Source: Pseudomonas vlassakiae (GTDB lineage: Bacteria; Pseudomonadota; Gammaproteobacteria; Pseudomonadales; Pseudomonadaceae). Taken from it: a DNA stretch of 64,000 nt. Where the stretch lies: NCBI RefSeq assembly GCF_014269035.2, contig NZ_JABWRP020000016.1, positions 86,601-150,600 on the forward strand, read 5' to 3'. Of this stretch, positions 24,847 to 33,659 are shown one piece after another. The translations under genes were made by a program, and so were the position numbers. The stretch's first letter is position 1. Each line of letters begins with the position of its first letter. The notes under the pieces are model-generated. The model saw only the letters and a program-made list of their open reading frames with translations. It did not search any database and had not been told where the DNA came from.

Positions 24847-25557
24847 ATGCTTCAATGGAATCATGAGCATCTCCATCAACTGATCAGCGAGAGCACGCCA
24901 CAGAAGGTGTTCGACCTTGCCGTGCACCTGGCGCAAGACCTGGATATGGCGTTTCTGGGATTGAAGCTTCGCATCCAGCTGGCTGCACAATCGCCCAGGC
25001 AGTATCTCTACAGCAATTATCCCGAGGCGTGGATCGAGCGCTACCAGCGCGATGAATTCTACAAGCAGGACGCTGCGGCAACCCGCAGCCACAGCTCGAC
25101 CATGCCGGTATTGTGGACCGATGAGCTGTACAAGGAAACACCCGAATACCGTGAACAAGCCTGCGCACATGGCCTGCGCCATGGCTGGACGCAGTCGCTG
25201 CACGACCTTCAACACAACGAGAGCCAGGTCAGCGTGTGCAGGCCGAGCAAAGCGATAGACATCGCCGAATTGTATGACAAGGCCGGCAAGGTGCAGTGGC
25301 TGTGCCACACGTTGCACGCTATCGTCAGCGAGCATCACCTGGCCCAGCTCAGCACCCCCATGAAAATGAGCGAGCGCGAAATCGAAGTGCTGAAATGGTC
25401 GGCCGCCGGCAAGACTGCAGCGGACGTGGCCTGCATCATGTCGCTGTCGCAGAGTACGGTGAATTTTCACATCCGCAGCGTCATCACCAAGACCAACGCC
25501 GCTAACAAGGCCGGTGCCATCGCCATCGCCATGATGCGCGGCCTGTTCGATCAGTAG
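24847..25557 (+). CDS. ppoR: LuxR-type quorum-sensing solo PpoR
   Basis: A 236-residue LuxR-family regulator: autoinducer-binding domain (about 1-160) and a C-terminal LuxR helix-turn-helix ('MSEREIEVLKWSAAGKTAAD', then 'SQSTVNFHIRSVITK'). In TraR numbering the ligand-pocket residues W57, Y61, D70 and W85 are present ('WIERYQRDEFYKQDA', then 'VLWTDEL'), while P71 is Ala. No luxI gene is nearby, as expected for PpoR, an orphan receptor of P. putida reported to bind 3-oxo-C6-homoserine lactone. The ATG at 24847 follows GGGAG; the longer reading from 24727 adds 40 residues and is not family-like. Divergent from fpr across 208 bases with no clear lux box. Confidence 0.92.
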   Translation: MLQWNHEHLHQLISESTPQKVFDLAVHLAQDLDMAFLGLKLRIQLAAQSPRQYLYSNYPEAWIERYQRDEFYKQDAAATRSHSSTMPVLWTDELYKETPEYREQACAHGLRHGWTQSLHDLQHNESQVSVCRPSKAIDIAELYDKAGKVQWLCHTLHAIVSEHHLAQLSTPMKMSEREIEVLKWSAAGKTAADVACIMSLSQSTVNFHIRSVITKTNAANKAGAIAIAMMRGLFDQ

Positions 25558-25650
25558 CCAGGCCTGCGGCCTTGTGCAAAGCCCTGTAGAATCGCGTACC
25601 GAAGCTCGTGGCGAACCGCCGTGGGCAGATCCGTACCCGAGCCAGACGCC

Positions 25651-26775
25651 ATGCCCCTGTTGACCACCCCCTTCGCCGAACTCGACCTGATCCGCCAGCC
25701 GGACCAGGCCAACGACCCGTTGCAGGCCTTCGATGCCGCTGATGAATATCTGCTCGAGCAGTTGCATGCCCAAGGCCTGGACGCTGGCAGCCGGGTACTG
25801 GTGCTCAACGACAGCTTCGGCGCCCTGGCGGCCAGCCTGGTCGACCATCTGCAGGTGATCAGCAGCGGCGACTCGCACCTGGCGCACATGGCCTTGGAGA
25901 AAAACCTGGCGCGCAATGGCAAGGCGTTCGACAGCGTGCCCTTCGTGCCGGCCAACGAGCACTGGCAAGGCCCGTTCGACCGCGTACTGGTGCGCGTGCC
26001 GAAAACCCTCGCACTGCTTGAAGAACAACTGATCCGCCTGCAAGGCCATCTGGCACCCGGCGCCCAGGTGATTGCCGGAGCCATGATCAAGCACCTGCCG
26101 CGGGCGGCCGGTGACCTGTTGGAAAAGTACATCGGCCCGGTACAGGCTTCGCTGGCGCAGAAAAAGGCGCGCCTGTTGACCGCCACGGTCGCCGGGCGTC
26201 CGGCCGCGAGGTCGCCCTACCCGACCCGCTACACGCTCGACAACCCGGCACTGGAACTGCTCAACCATGCCAATGTGTTCTGCCGCGAGGGCCTGGACAT
26301 CGGCACCCGCGCCTTTCTGCCCCACCTGCCCCGTGGCCTGGGCAACGCCCGCGTAGCCGACCTGGGCTGCGGTAACGGCGTACTGGCGATTGCCAGCGCG
26401 CTGGCAAACCCTGATGCGCAGTACACCTTGGTCGATGAGTCGTACATGGCAGTGCAGTCGGCGCTGGAGAACTGGCAGGCTGCGTTGGGTCAACGGCCAG
26501 TCACGGTCATGCCGGGGGACGGCCTGGCGGGCGTTGAAAAACAATCGCTGGATGTCGTGCTGTGCAACCCTCCCTTCCACCAGCAGCAGGTGGTCGGTGA
26601 CTTCCTCGCCTGGCGCATGTTCCAGCAGGCGCGCGAGGCGCTGGTGGTCGGGGGCGCGCTGTACATCGTCGGCAACCGCCATCTGGGCTATCACAGCAAG
26701 CTGGCGCGGTTGTTCCGTGGCGTCGAGCAAGTCGCTGCAACACCGAAGTTCGTGGTCCTCAAGGCGCGTAAATAA
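25651..26775 (+). CDS. rlmG: 23S rRNA (guanine-1835-N2)-methyltransferase RlmG
   Basis: A 374-residue methyltransferase with the RlmG/RsmC duplicated layout: a degenerate N-terminal domain and a catalytic C-terminal domain. S-adenosylmethionine binding is at 'VADLGCGNGVLAIASA' and the target-base motif is 'VVLCNPPFHQQ' (NPPF). It modifies G1835 of 23S rRNA (E. coli numbering). The ATG at 25651 gives 'MPLLTTPFAELDLIRQP', matching the family start. It sits alone and is convergent with the cio operon, sharing a hairpin. Confidence 0.93.
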   Translation: MPLLTTPFAELDLIRQPDQANDPLQAFDAADEYLLEQLHAQGLDAGSRVLVLNDSFGALAASLVDHLQVISSGDSHLAHMALEKNLARNGKAFDSVPFVPANEHWQGPFDRVLVRVPKTLALLEEQLIRLQGHLAPGAQVIAGAMIKHLPRAAGDLLEKYIGPVQASLAQKKARLLTATVAGRPAARSPYPTRYTLDNPALELLNHANVFCREGLDIGTRAFLPHLPRGLGNARVADLGCGNGVLAIASALANPDAQYTLVDESYMAVQSALENWQAALGQRPVTVMPGDGLAGVEKQSLDVVLCNPPFHQQQVVGDFLAWRMFQQAREALVVGGALYIVGNRHLGYHSKLARLFRGVEQVAATPKFVVLKARK

Positions 26776-26803
26776 AAGCAGGGGCGCCTGGCGCGCCCCC
26801 TGC
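26771..26803 (-). terminator. Terminator of cio operon
   Basis: On the minus strand a GC-rich stem (GCAGGGGG / CCCCTGC with a bulge) is followed by TTTTATT. It probably ends cioABX and may also act on rlmG. Confidence 0.75.
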
Positions 26804-26805
26804 AC

Positions 26806-26961
26806 TCAATGGGTGGTCAGGCCTGCGGCCCCCATGAACAGCCGCATCACCCAGGCGGCCACGCCCAGCGCAGCCACGCTCATCGCCCAGATCAGCACCA
26901 GCCAGCCCAGCCGCTGCCACAGCGGTTTCTTGTCTTCCAGGCCATGTTTACCGTTCATCAT
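26806..26961 (-). CDS. Small DUF2474-type subunit of cyanide-insensitive oxidase
   Basis: A 51-residue open frame: 'MMNGKHGLEDKKPLWQRLGW' followed by one membrane helix ('LVLIWAMSVAALGVAAWVM') and a short tail ending 'GLTTH'. This layout (basic N-terminus with 'KKPLWQRLGW', single helix) matches the DUF2474 proteins coded after cydB-like genes, analogous to CydX/CydZ, the third subunit that stabilises bd-type oxidases. GGAGGG directly overlapping the cioB stop gives a strong ribosome-binding site 5 bases before the ATG, so translation is coupled to cioB. A second ATG lies one codon downstream. Confidence 0.88.
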   Translation of the reverse strand: MMNGKHGLEDKKPLWQRLGWLVLIWAMSVAALGVAAWVMRLFMGAAGLTTH

Positions 26962-26970
26962 GTGGCCCTC

Positions 26971-27978
26971 CTAGTGATAGCCGTCTTCATGGGTTACCTT
27001 GCCGCGGAACACGTAGTAGCTCCAGAAGGTATACATGAGGATGAACGGCAGGATGAACAGCGTGCCCACCAGCATGAAACCTTGGCTCTGCGGTGGCGCG
27101 GCAGCGTCCCAGATCGAGATCGACGGTGGGATGATGTTCGGCCACAGGCTGATGCCCAGCCCGCTGTAACCCAGGAAGATCAGCACCAGGGTCAGCAGGA
27201 ATGGCGTGTAGTGCGCATTGCGCGCCACCGCCTTGAGCAGGCCGTAGAAGGTCACCAGCACCAGCAACGGCACCGGCATGAACCAGAACAGGTTGGGCAT
27301 GCTGAACCAGCGGTCGGCAATCTGTGGATACGCGATCGGGGTCCACAGGCTGACGATGCCGATGACCGCCAGCAGCACCAGCGCCAAAGGCCGTGCGAGG
27401 TCGTGCATTCGCGTTTGCAGATCGCCCTCGGTCTTCATGATCAGCCAGGTGCAGCCCAGCAGGGTGTAGGCGACGATCAAGCCAAGGCCGCAGAACAGGC
27501 TGAACGGTGTCAGCCAGTCGAGGGTACCACCGGCGAAATGCCGGTCGACCACCTTGAAGCCTTCGAGGAAGGCCCCCAAGGCCACGCCCTGGAAGAACGT
27601 CGCGACCAGCGAGCCGCCGATGAACGCCTTGTCCCAGATATGGCGCTTCTCGGCCGTCGCCTTGAAGCGAAACTCGAACGCCACACCGCGGAAGATCAAG
27701 CCGATCAGCATCAGGATCAGTGGCAAGTACAGCGCCTCGAGCACCACCGCATAGGCCATCGGGAACGCCCCGAACAGACCGGCACCGCCGAGCACCAGCC
27801 AGGTTTCGTTGCCGTCCCACACGGGGGCAACGGTATTCATCATCACATCACGGTCACGCTCGCCCTTGACGAAGGGGAAAAGCATGCCGATCCCCAGATC
27901 GAAGCCGTCCATCACCACGTACATCATGACGCCAAAGATGATGATCACGGCCCAGATCAGCGAAAGGTCGATACCCAT
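26971..27978 (-). CDS. cioB: Cyanide-insensitive quinol oxidase subunit II (CioB)
   Basis: A 335-residue CydB-family membrane protein with about eight to nine helices. Family features are 'VMDGFDLGIGMLFPFV', 'PVWDGNETWLVLGGAGLFGA' and 'GVAFEFRFK'. Subunit II of a bd-type quinol oxidase structurally supports the haem-bearing CioA. It starts 3 bases after cioA and is followed 9 bases on by the small DUF2474 gene, forming a three-gene operon. Assignment to the CIO branch follows from cioA's short Q-loop and the DUF2474 partner. Confidence 0.94.
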   Translation of the reverse strand: MGIDLSLIWAVIIIFGVMMYVVMDGFDLGIGMLFPFVKGERDRDVMMNTVAPVWDGNETWLVLGGAGLFGAFPMAYAVVLEALYLPLILMLIGLIFRGVAFEFRFKATAEKRHIWDKAFIGGSLVATFFQGVALGAFLEGFKVVDRHFAGGTLDWLTPFSLFCGLGLIVAYTLLGCTWLIMKTEGDLQTRMHDLARPLALVLLAVIGIVSLWTPIAYPQIADRWFSMPNLFWFMPVPLLVLVTFYGLLKAVARNAHYTPFLLTLVLIFLGYSGLGISLWPNIIPPSISIWDAAAPPQSQGFMLVGTLFILPFILMYTFWSYYVFRGKVTHEDGYH

Positions 27979-27981
27979 GGC

Positions 27982-29418
27982 TCAGTTCCCCTTGCTCAGG
28001 TTGGCGGAGACGGCATCGCTGCCCTCGTCGGCGGCCGACAACGGCCGTGCCGGGGTACGTTTCTGGCCTGGGCCACCCGGACGCTGATCATCGCCTTCGC
28101 CGGTATGAGGCCCTTTGCGGACCAGACGCATCATGTAGGCGAAGCCTGTCCCGAACAGCGCGAAATACACCACCACGAACGCGATCAAGGTAAACCCGAG
28201 CTGGGCGTAGCTGTGGTTGGAAACACCGTCGGCAGTGCGCATCAGGCCGTAGACCACCCACGGCTGGCGCCCCACCTCAGTGGTGATCCAGCCTGCCAGG
28301 ATGGCCAGCAGTCCGGAGGGCCCCATCCACATCACGAAATGCAGGAACGGGCGTGAGCTGTAGAGCTTGCCCCCCCTGCGCAACAGCAGGCTCCAAAGCC
28401 CTGCGGCAATCATCAACAGGCCCATGGCGACCATGACCCTGAACGACCAGAAGATAATGGTCGAATTGGGCCTGTCCTCGGCAGGGAATTCCTTCATGGC
28501 AGGGACTTGCTTGTCCAGGCTATGGGTGAGAATCAGGCTGCCGAGCACCGGGATCTCGATCTTGAAATGGGTGGTTTCGGCTTTCATGTCGGGAATGCCG
28601 AACAGGATCAGCGGGGTCGGCTCACCCGGTTGGTTTTCCCAGTGGCCCTCGATGGCTGCAATCTTGACCGGCTGATGCTTCAGCGTGTTCAGGCCATGGA
28701 AGTCGCCGATCACCGCCTGCACCGGCGCGACGATCAGGGCCATCCACATGGCCATCGACAGCATCTTGCGCACGGCAGGGTTGTCCCGCCCGCGCAGCAG
28801 GTGCCAGGCCGCCGAGGCACCGACGAAAAAGGCCGTGGCGACGAAAGCCGCAGTGGCCATGTGCATCAGGCGGAAGGGGAATGATGGGTTGAAGACAATC
28901 GCGAACCAGTCCATCGGCACAACCCTGCCATCGACGATCGCGTGGCCCTGCGGGGTGTGCATCCAGCTGTTCGAGGCAAGGATCCAGAAGGTCGACACCA
29001 GCGTGCCCAGCGCCACCATGCACGTGGAAAAGAAATGCAAGCCACGCCCGACACGGTTCCAGCCGAACAGCATGACGCCGAGGAAGCCCGCCTCGAGGAA
29101 GAATGCCGTCAGCACTTCATACGTCAGCAAGGGGCCGGTGACTGAACCTGCGAATTCCGAGAAGCGGCTCCAGTTGGTGCCGAACTGGTAGGCCATGACC
29201 AACCCGGAGACCACGCCCATGCCGAAGTTGACGGCGAAGATCTTCGACCAGAAGTGATAGAGATCACGGTAGACCTGCTTGTCGGTCCGTAGCCAGAGGC
29301 CTTCGAGAACCGCCAGGTAGCTCGCCAGGCCAATGGTGATGGCCGGGAACAGGATGTGGAACGACACGGTAAAGGCAAACTGCATTCGGGCGAGCTCTAA
29401 GGCCTCTATTCCGAACAT
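27982..29418 (-). CDS. cioA: Cyanide-insensitive quinol oxidase subunit I (CioA)
   Basis: A 478-residue CydA-family subunit. The first haem-ligand His is in 'VSFHILFPAITIG'; the quinol-site region has 'ITTEVGRQPWVVYGLMRT', where GRQPW is the conserved CydA motif. The loop before it is short, typical of the CIO group rather than E. coli CydA. The enzyme oxidises ubiquinol, reduces oxygen and resists cyanide, so it supports respiration under cyanide or low oxygen. A perfect ANR-type box lies 157 bases upstream (29575-29588); in pseudomonads ANR is known to repress cio genes. Confidence 0.95.
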   Translation of the reverse strand: MFGIEALELARMQFAFTVSFHILFPAITIGLASYLAVLEGLWLRTDKQVYRDLYHFWSKIFAVNFGMGVVSGLVMAYQFGTNWSRFSEFAGSVTGPLLTYEVLTAFFLEAGFLGVMLFGWNRVGRGLHFFSTCMVALGTLVSTFWILASNSWMHTPQGHAIVDGRVVPMDWFAIVFNPSFPFRLMHMATAAFVATAFFVGASAAWHLLRGRDNPAVRKMLSMAMWMALIVAPVQAVIGDFHGLNTLKHQPVKIAAIEGHWENQPGEPTPLILFGIPDMKAETTHFKIEIPVLGSLILTHSLDKQVPAMKEFPAEDRPNSTIIFWSFRVMVAMGLLMIAAGLWSLLLRRGGKLYSSRPFLHFVMWMGPSGLLAILAGWITTEVGRQPWVVYGLMRTADGVSNHSYAQLGFTLIAFVVVYFALFGTGFAYMMRLVRKGPHTGEGDDQRPGGPGQKRTPARPLSAADEGSDAVSANLSKGN

Positions 29419-29557
29419 GGTGCTTCCTCTTCAGATAATCCGGCGTCCGGGCTTGTGGCCTAGTCGCCCACTGCCCCCACGTAGTCGAGTGCGGCGCGTT
29501 GGAATTGTTCTGTTCGATCGCAGGGATTCCGGCCCAAGGGCCAATTCGTTGCTCATT

Positions 29558-29588
29558 CGTTGCGAAAGCAACGATTGATCCAGATCAA
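29558..29588. promoter_or_regulatory. ANR/FNR box and adjacent inverted repeat upstream of cioA
   Basis: TTGATCCAGATCAA (29575-29588) is a perfect match to the ANR/FNR consensus TTGAT-N4-ATCAA. Directly before it a second dyad, CGTTGC-GAAA-GCAACG (29558-29573), might bind another regulator or form a hairpin. The sites lie between divergent cioA (start 29418) and the MFS gene (start 29774), so either could respond to oxygen. Confidence 0.85.
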
Positions 29589-29773
29589 CGACTGCTAGAA
29601 AGCATAGTCCCGAATGGGCCACCGAGGCGTGCGGTTGTTTGCCGCGTGACCGGTTGCCCCACCCCCTTCCACGGGGCATGGAAAAGTGCCGATCACGGCA
29701 AACAGTAACCGGTTGTTACAAACAGATGATACGCTGCGAGCCCCTCTACTGCGCCGAAACCAACAGGTTCCCG

Positions 29774-30994
29774 ATGTCCGATTCCGCACCGCAGTTGTTG
29801 CGTCATCACCGCCCTTTCGTCGCCTTCTGGCTGGCCCGGGTGTTCACCGCCAGTGGCTTCCAGATGCTCACCGTGGCCATTGGCTGGCACCTCTACCAGC
29901 TGACCGGCAATGTGCTCGATCTGGGCCTGGTCGGCCTGGTCGAATTCGCGCCCCGGGTGCTGTTCATGCTGCATACCGGGCATGTCGCCGACCGCTATGA
30001 CCGGCGCAAGGTGGCGGCGCTGTGCCAGAGCTTGCAGGGGCTTATCGCCCTGGCGCTGGCCGTGGGCAGTGCCACCGACAATGTCAGCCGCGAACTGATC
30101 TTCGCCCTGGCCTTCCTGCTCGGTGCCACCCGCTCGTTCGAGATGCCGGCGACCCAGGCGCTGCTACCCAACGTCGTGCCGCCAGGGCTGTTCCCGCGAG
30201 CAGTAGCCGCCTCCGCCTCGGCAACCCAGGCGGCTACCATCGTCGCTCCGGCCGTGGGCGGCTTCCTGTACGCGTTCGGCAGCATCTGGGTGTACGGTCC
30301 GACCGTTGCCCTGTATGCCATCGCCTGCCTGCTCATGCTCAGCCTCGACTCGCGCCAGCAAGTGCCCCAGCGCGGCCGCGCCAGCATTGAATCGCTGATG
30401 GCCGGGATCCGCTTCATCCGCAGCCGGCCGGACATTCTCGGGGCCATTTCGCTGGACCTGTTCGCCGTGCTGCTGGGTGGCGCCACCGCGCTGCTGCCGG
30501 TATTTGCCAAGGACATCCTGCTCACCGGCCCATGGGGCCTGGGCCTGCTGCGTTCCGCACCTGCAGTCGGGGCTCTGTTGATGTCGCTGTGGCTGGCGCG
30601 GTTCCCGGTCGAGCGCAAGGTCGGGCGCACCATGTTCACTGCCGTCGGGCTGTTCGGCGTGGCCACCATCGCGTTCGGCCTCTCGACCTCGTTCTGGTTC
30701 TCGCTGGCGGTGCTGGTGGTGCTGGGCGCGGCGGACATGATCAGCATGGTGATCCGCGGCGCCTTCGTGCAGCTGGAGACGCCAGACGAGATGCGCGGCC
30801 GGGTGAGCGCGGTTAACGGGTTGTTCATCGGCGCTTCGAACCAGCTGGGCGAGTTCGAGTCCGGGGTCACCGCGCACTGGTTTGGCACGGTGCCGGCGGT
30901 GGTGCTCGGCGGGGTCGGTACCCTGGTGGTGACCGGCGTGTGGATAAAACTGTTCCCGACACTGGCCAGGCGCGACCGGTTGCATAACGGTTGA
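29774..30994 (+). CDS. MFS transporter (MFS_3 / EntS-like exporter)
   Basis: A 406-residue major facilitator with about 11-12 membrane segments. The loop 2-3 motif appears as 'GHVADRYDRRKV' (GxxxDRxxRR), and 'FVQLETPDEMRGRVSAVNGL' in the second half is typical of the MFS_3 group that includes the enterobactin exporter EntS. The substrate is unknown and no siderophore genes are nearby. The ATG at 29774 gives a family-like N-terminus; a further upstream ATG (29726) would add 16 residues and cannot be excluded because no strong ribosome-binding site precedes either. Confidence 0.88.
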   Translation: MSDSAPQLLRHHRPFVAFWLARVFTASGFQMLTVAIGWHLYQLTGNVLDLGLVGLVEFAPRVLFMLHTGHVADRYDRRKVAALCQSLQGLIALALAVGSATDNVSRELIFALAFLLGATRSFEMPATQALLPNVVPPGLFPRAVAASASATQAATIVAPAVGGFLYAFGSIWVYGPTVALYAIACLLMLSLDSRQQVPQRGRASIESLMAGIRFIRSRPDILGAISLDLFAVLLGGATALLPVFAKDILLTGPWGLGLLRSAPAVGALLMSLWLARFPVERKVGRTMFTAVGLFGVATIAFGLSTSFWFSLAVLVVLGAADMISMVIRGAFVQLETPDEMRGRVSAVNGLFIGASNQLGEFESGVTAHWFGTVPAVVLGGVGTLVVTGVWIKLFPTLARRDRLHNG

Positions 30995-31149
30995 TCGCTC
31001 TCCTGGATCGGCCATAGGCCCCTGCCGAGCATGCTGGTATGATGCGCGGCTTTTTTCCTCCCCACACAAAACCACGGCATCGGCTTCGGTCTGTGCTTTG
31101 CTGATGGGGTCGATACATTCACGGCGCGAGGGCGCCCTGGGGAGCGGGC

Positions 31150-32445
31150 ATGCTGGAAAGGCTGTTTCAACTAAAAGCACACGATACCAATGTGCGCACC
31201 GAGATTCTTGCGGGCGTCACGACCTTCCTGGCCATGGCCTACATCCTGTTCGTCAACCCGAGCATCCTCGGTGAGACCGGCATGGACAAGGGCGCGATCT
31301 TCGTCGCCACCTGCCTGGCGGCCGCCATCGGCTCGACCACCATGGGCCTGATTGCCAACTACCCGATCGCCCTGGCGCCGGGCATGGGCCTGAACGCGTT
31401 CTTCACCTACACGGTGGTCCTGCACATGGGCCATACCTGGCAGGTGGCACTCGGCGCGGTGTTCCTCTCGGCGGTGATGTTCTTCCTGCTGTCGATCTTC
31501 CGTATCCGCGAATGGATCGTTAACAGCATTCCACTGCCGTTGCGTTCGGCGATTGCTGCTGGCATCGGCCTGTTCCTGGCGTTCATCGCCCTGCATAATG
31601 CCGGCATCGTCGTCGATAACCCAGCGACCCTGGTTGGCCTGGGTGACCTCAAGCAGCCAGCGCCTATCCTCGCTACCCTGGGCTTCTTCCTGATCGTCGG
31701 CCTCGAGTCGCTGAAGGTTCGTGGCGCAGTGCTGATCGGCATCCTGGCCGTGACCATCGCTTCGATCCTGATGGGGGTGACACCGTTCGGTGGCGTGGTC
31801 TCGATGCCGCCATCGCTGGCGCCGACCTTCCTCCAGCTGGACATCAAAGGCGCCCTCGACGTGGGCCTGGTCAGCGTGATCTTCGCCTTCCTGTTCGTCG
31901 ACCTGTTCGACAACTCGGGCACGCTGATCGGTGTGGCCAAGCGCGCCGGCCTGATGGGCAAGGACGGCCACATGCCAAAGATGGGCCGTGCCCTGATCGC
32001 CGACAGCACCGCCGCCATGGCAGGCTCCCTGCTGGGGACCTCGACCACTACCAGCTACATCGAATCCGCCGCTGGCGTAAGCGCCGGGGGCCGCACCGGC
32101 CTGACTGCCATCGTCGTCGCCATCCTGTTCCTGCTGGCGCTGTTCTTCGCGCCGCTGGCCGGCAGCGTACCGGCCTTCGCCACGGCACCGGCGCTGTTGT
32201 TCGTCGCCGTGCTGATGGCCTCGGGCCTGGCAGAAATCAATTGGGACGACATCACCGAGGCCGCTCCCGTGGTCGTGACCGCCCTGGCCATGCCACTGAC
32301 CTACTCGATCGCCAACGGCATCGCCTTCGGTTTCATTTCCTGGACCGCCGTCAAGCTGATATCCGGCCGCCACCGCGACCTGAACCCGGCCTTGGTGATC
32401 CTTTCCATCCTGTTCGTCATCAAGCTGGGCTGGTTCAACGCATGA
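31150..32445 (+). CDS. AzgA-type NCS2 purine permease
   Basis: A 431-residue NCS2 permease of the AzgA-like branch (adenine, guanine, hypoxanthine), recognised from 'VTTFLAMAYILFVNPSIL', 'NYPIALAPGMGLNAFFTYTV' and 'TSTTTSYIESAAGVSAGGRTG'. It probably brings purine bases in with protons. GGGGAG lies a few bases before the ATG. The last four bases overlap the trmA start (ATGA), so the two genes are translationally coupled. No known purine riboswitch is visible in the leader. Confidence 0.92.
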   Translation: MLERLFQLKAHDTNVRTEILAGVTTFLAMAYILFVNPSILGETGMDKGAIFVATCLAAAIGSTTMGLIANYPIALAPGMGLNAFFTYTVVLHMGHTWQVALGAVFLSAVMFFLLSIFRIREWIVNSIPLPLRSAIAAGIGLFLAFIALHNAGIVVDNPATLVGLGDLKQPAPILATLGFFLIVGLESLKVRGAVLIGILAVTIASILMGVTPFGGVVSMPPSLAPTFLQLDIKGALDVGLVSVIFAFLFVDLFDNSGTLIGVAKRAGLMGKDGHMPKMGRALIADSTAAMAGSLLGTSTTTSYIESAAGVSAGGRTGLTAIVVAILFLLALFFAPLAGSVPAFATAPALLFVAVLMASGLAEINWDDITEAAPVVVTALAMPLTYSIANGIAFGFISWTAVKLISGRHRDLNPALVILSILFVIKLGWFNA

Positions 32446-33527
32446 GTGCTGTCTTCGATCCTTCCGCCTACGACACCCAACTGGAGGGCAAGGTCGCCCG
32501 CCTGCGCGCGCTGCTGGCGCCCTTCGGCGCGCCGGAACCGGCCGTTTTCGACTCACCGCGCGAGCACTACCGCCTGCGCGCCGAGTTCCGCCTGTGGCGC
32601 GAGGATGGCCAGCGCCACTACGCGATGTTTGCCCCGGGCGACAAGCACAAGGCGATCCTGATCGACGATTTCCCCATCGCCAGCCAGCGCATCAATGAGC
32701 TGATGCCGCGCCTGAAGGCCGCCTGGCAGGCCAGCGAGGCACTGGGCAATCGCTTGTTCCAGGTGGAATTCCTCACCACCCTCGCCGGCGATGCCATGGT
32801 CACGATGTGCTACCACCGCCCGCTGGACGAGGCCTGGGAAGTGGCTGCACGGCAACTGGCCGAAGACCTCGGCGTAAGCGTGATCGGCCGTTCGAAGGGC
32901 AAACGCCTGGTGATTGGCCGCGACTATGCGGTGGAAAAGCTCGATGTCGCCGGTCGCGTCTTCAGCTACCGCCAGCCGGAAGGCGCGTTCACCCAGCCCA
33001 ACGGCGCGGTGAACCAGAAGATGCTGAGCTGGGCGTTCGAAGCTATCGGCGAGCGTGAAGACGACTTGCTGGAGCTGTATTGCGGCAACGGCAACTTTAC
33101 CCTGCCGCTGGCCACCCGCGTGCGCCAGGTGCTGGCTACCGAGATCAGCAAGACCTCGGTCAATGCCGCGCTGAGCAACCTCGATGAAAACGCTGTGGAT
33201 AACGTGCGGCTGGTGCGCCTGTCGGCGGAAGAGCTGACCCAGGCACTGAACGAAGTACGGCCGTTCCGCCGGCTGGAAGGGATCGACCTGAAAAGCTATG
33301 CGTTCGGCACCGTGTTCGTCGACCCGCCCCGTGCAGGGATGGACCCGGACACTTGCGAGCTGACCCGGCGTTTCGAGCGAATCCTGTACATCTCGTGCAA
33401 CCCCGAGACCCTGGCGGCGAACATTGCCCAGTTGCACGACACGCACCGCATCGAGCGTTGTGCGTTGTTCGACCAGTTCCCGTATACGCACCACATGGAA
33501 AGTGGCGTCCTGCTGGTTCGGCGCTGA
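32442..33527 (+). CDS. trmA: tRNA (uracil-54-C5)-methyltransferase TrmA
   Basis: A 361-residue TrmA, normal length, making 5-methyluridine (ribothymidine) at position 54 of tRNAs. The methyl-donor site is 'LLELYCGNGNFTLPLA', the catalytic Cys is in 'YISCNPETLAAN', and the catalytic Glu in 'HHMESGVLL'. 'FVDPPRAGMD' is the conserved DPPR motif. The start ATG at 32442 shares bases with the AzgA stop (ATGA overlap). A large REP palindrome follows and probably ends the transcript. Confidence 0.95.
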   Translation: MSAVFDPSAYDTQLEGKVARLRALLAPFGAPEPAVFDSPREHYRLRAEFRLWREDGQRHYAMFAPGDKHKAILIDDFPIASQRINELMPRLKAAWQASEALGNRLFQVEFLTTLAGDAMVTMCYHRPLDEAWEVAARQLAEDLGVSVIGRSKGKRLVIGRDYAVEKLDVAGRVFSYRQPEGAFTQPNGAVNQKMLSWAFEAIGEREDDLLELYCGNGNFTLPLATRVRQVLATEISKTSVNAALSNLDENAVDNVRLVRLSAEELTQALNEVRPFRRLEGIDLKSYAFGTVFVDPPRAGMDPDTCELTRRFERILYISCNPETLAANIAQLHDTHRIERCALFDQFPYTHHMESGVLLVRR

Positions 33528-33538
33528 CTTTCAGATTG

Positions 33539-33653
33539 CCGGGGCCGCTTTGCGGCCCTTTCGCGACACAAGGCCGCTCCCACAGTGATCGGCGTACGCA
33601 GGTCTTTGTGGGAGCGGCCTTGTGTCGCGAAAGGGCTGCGAAGCAGCCCCGGC
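33539..33653. repeat. Large paired REP palindrome between trmA and pcaG
   Basis: A left arm (33539-33584) and a right arm (33607-33653) are near-perfect reverse complements over about 46 bases, separated by about 22. Each contains a GGGCCGC-type inner hairpin and the REP core 'GGCCGCTCCCACA'. It fills the gap between two convergent genes. Confidence 0.92.
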
Positions 33654-33659
33654 ATTCTC

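Noticed and set aside
24799..26805. 668-codon minus-strand frame opposite ppoR and rlmG
   Set aside because: Antisense shadow crossing two well-supported genes and the gap between them.
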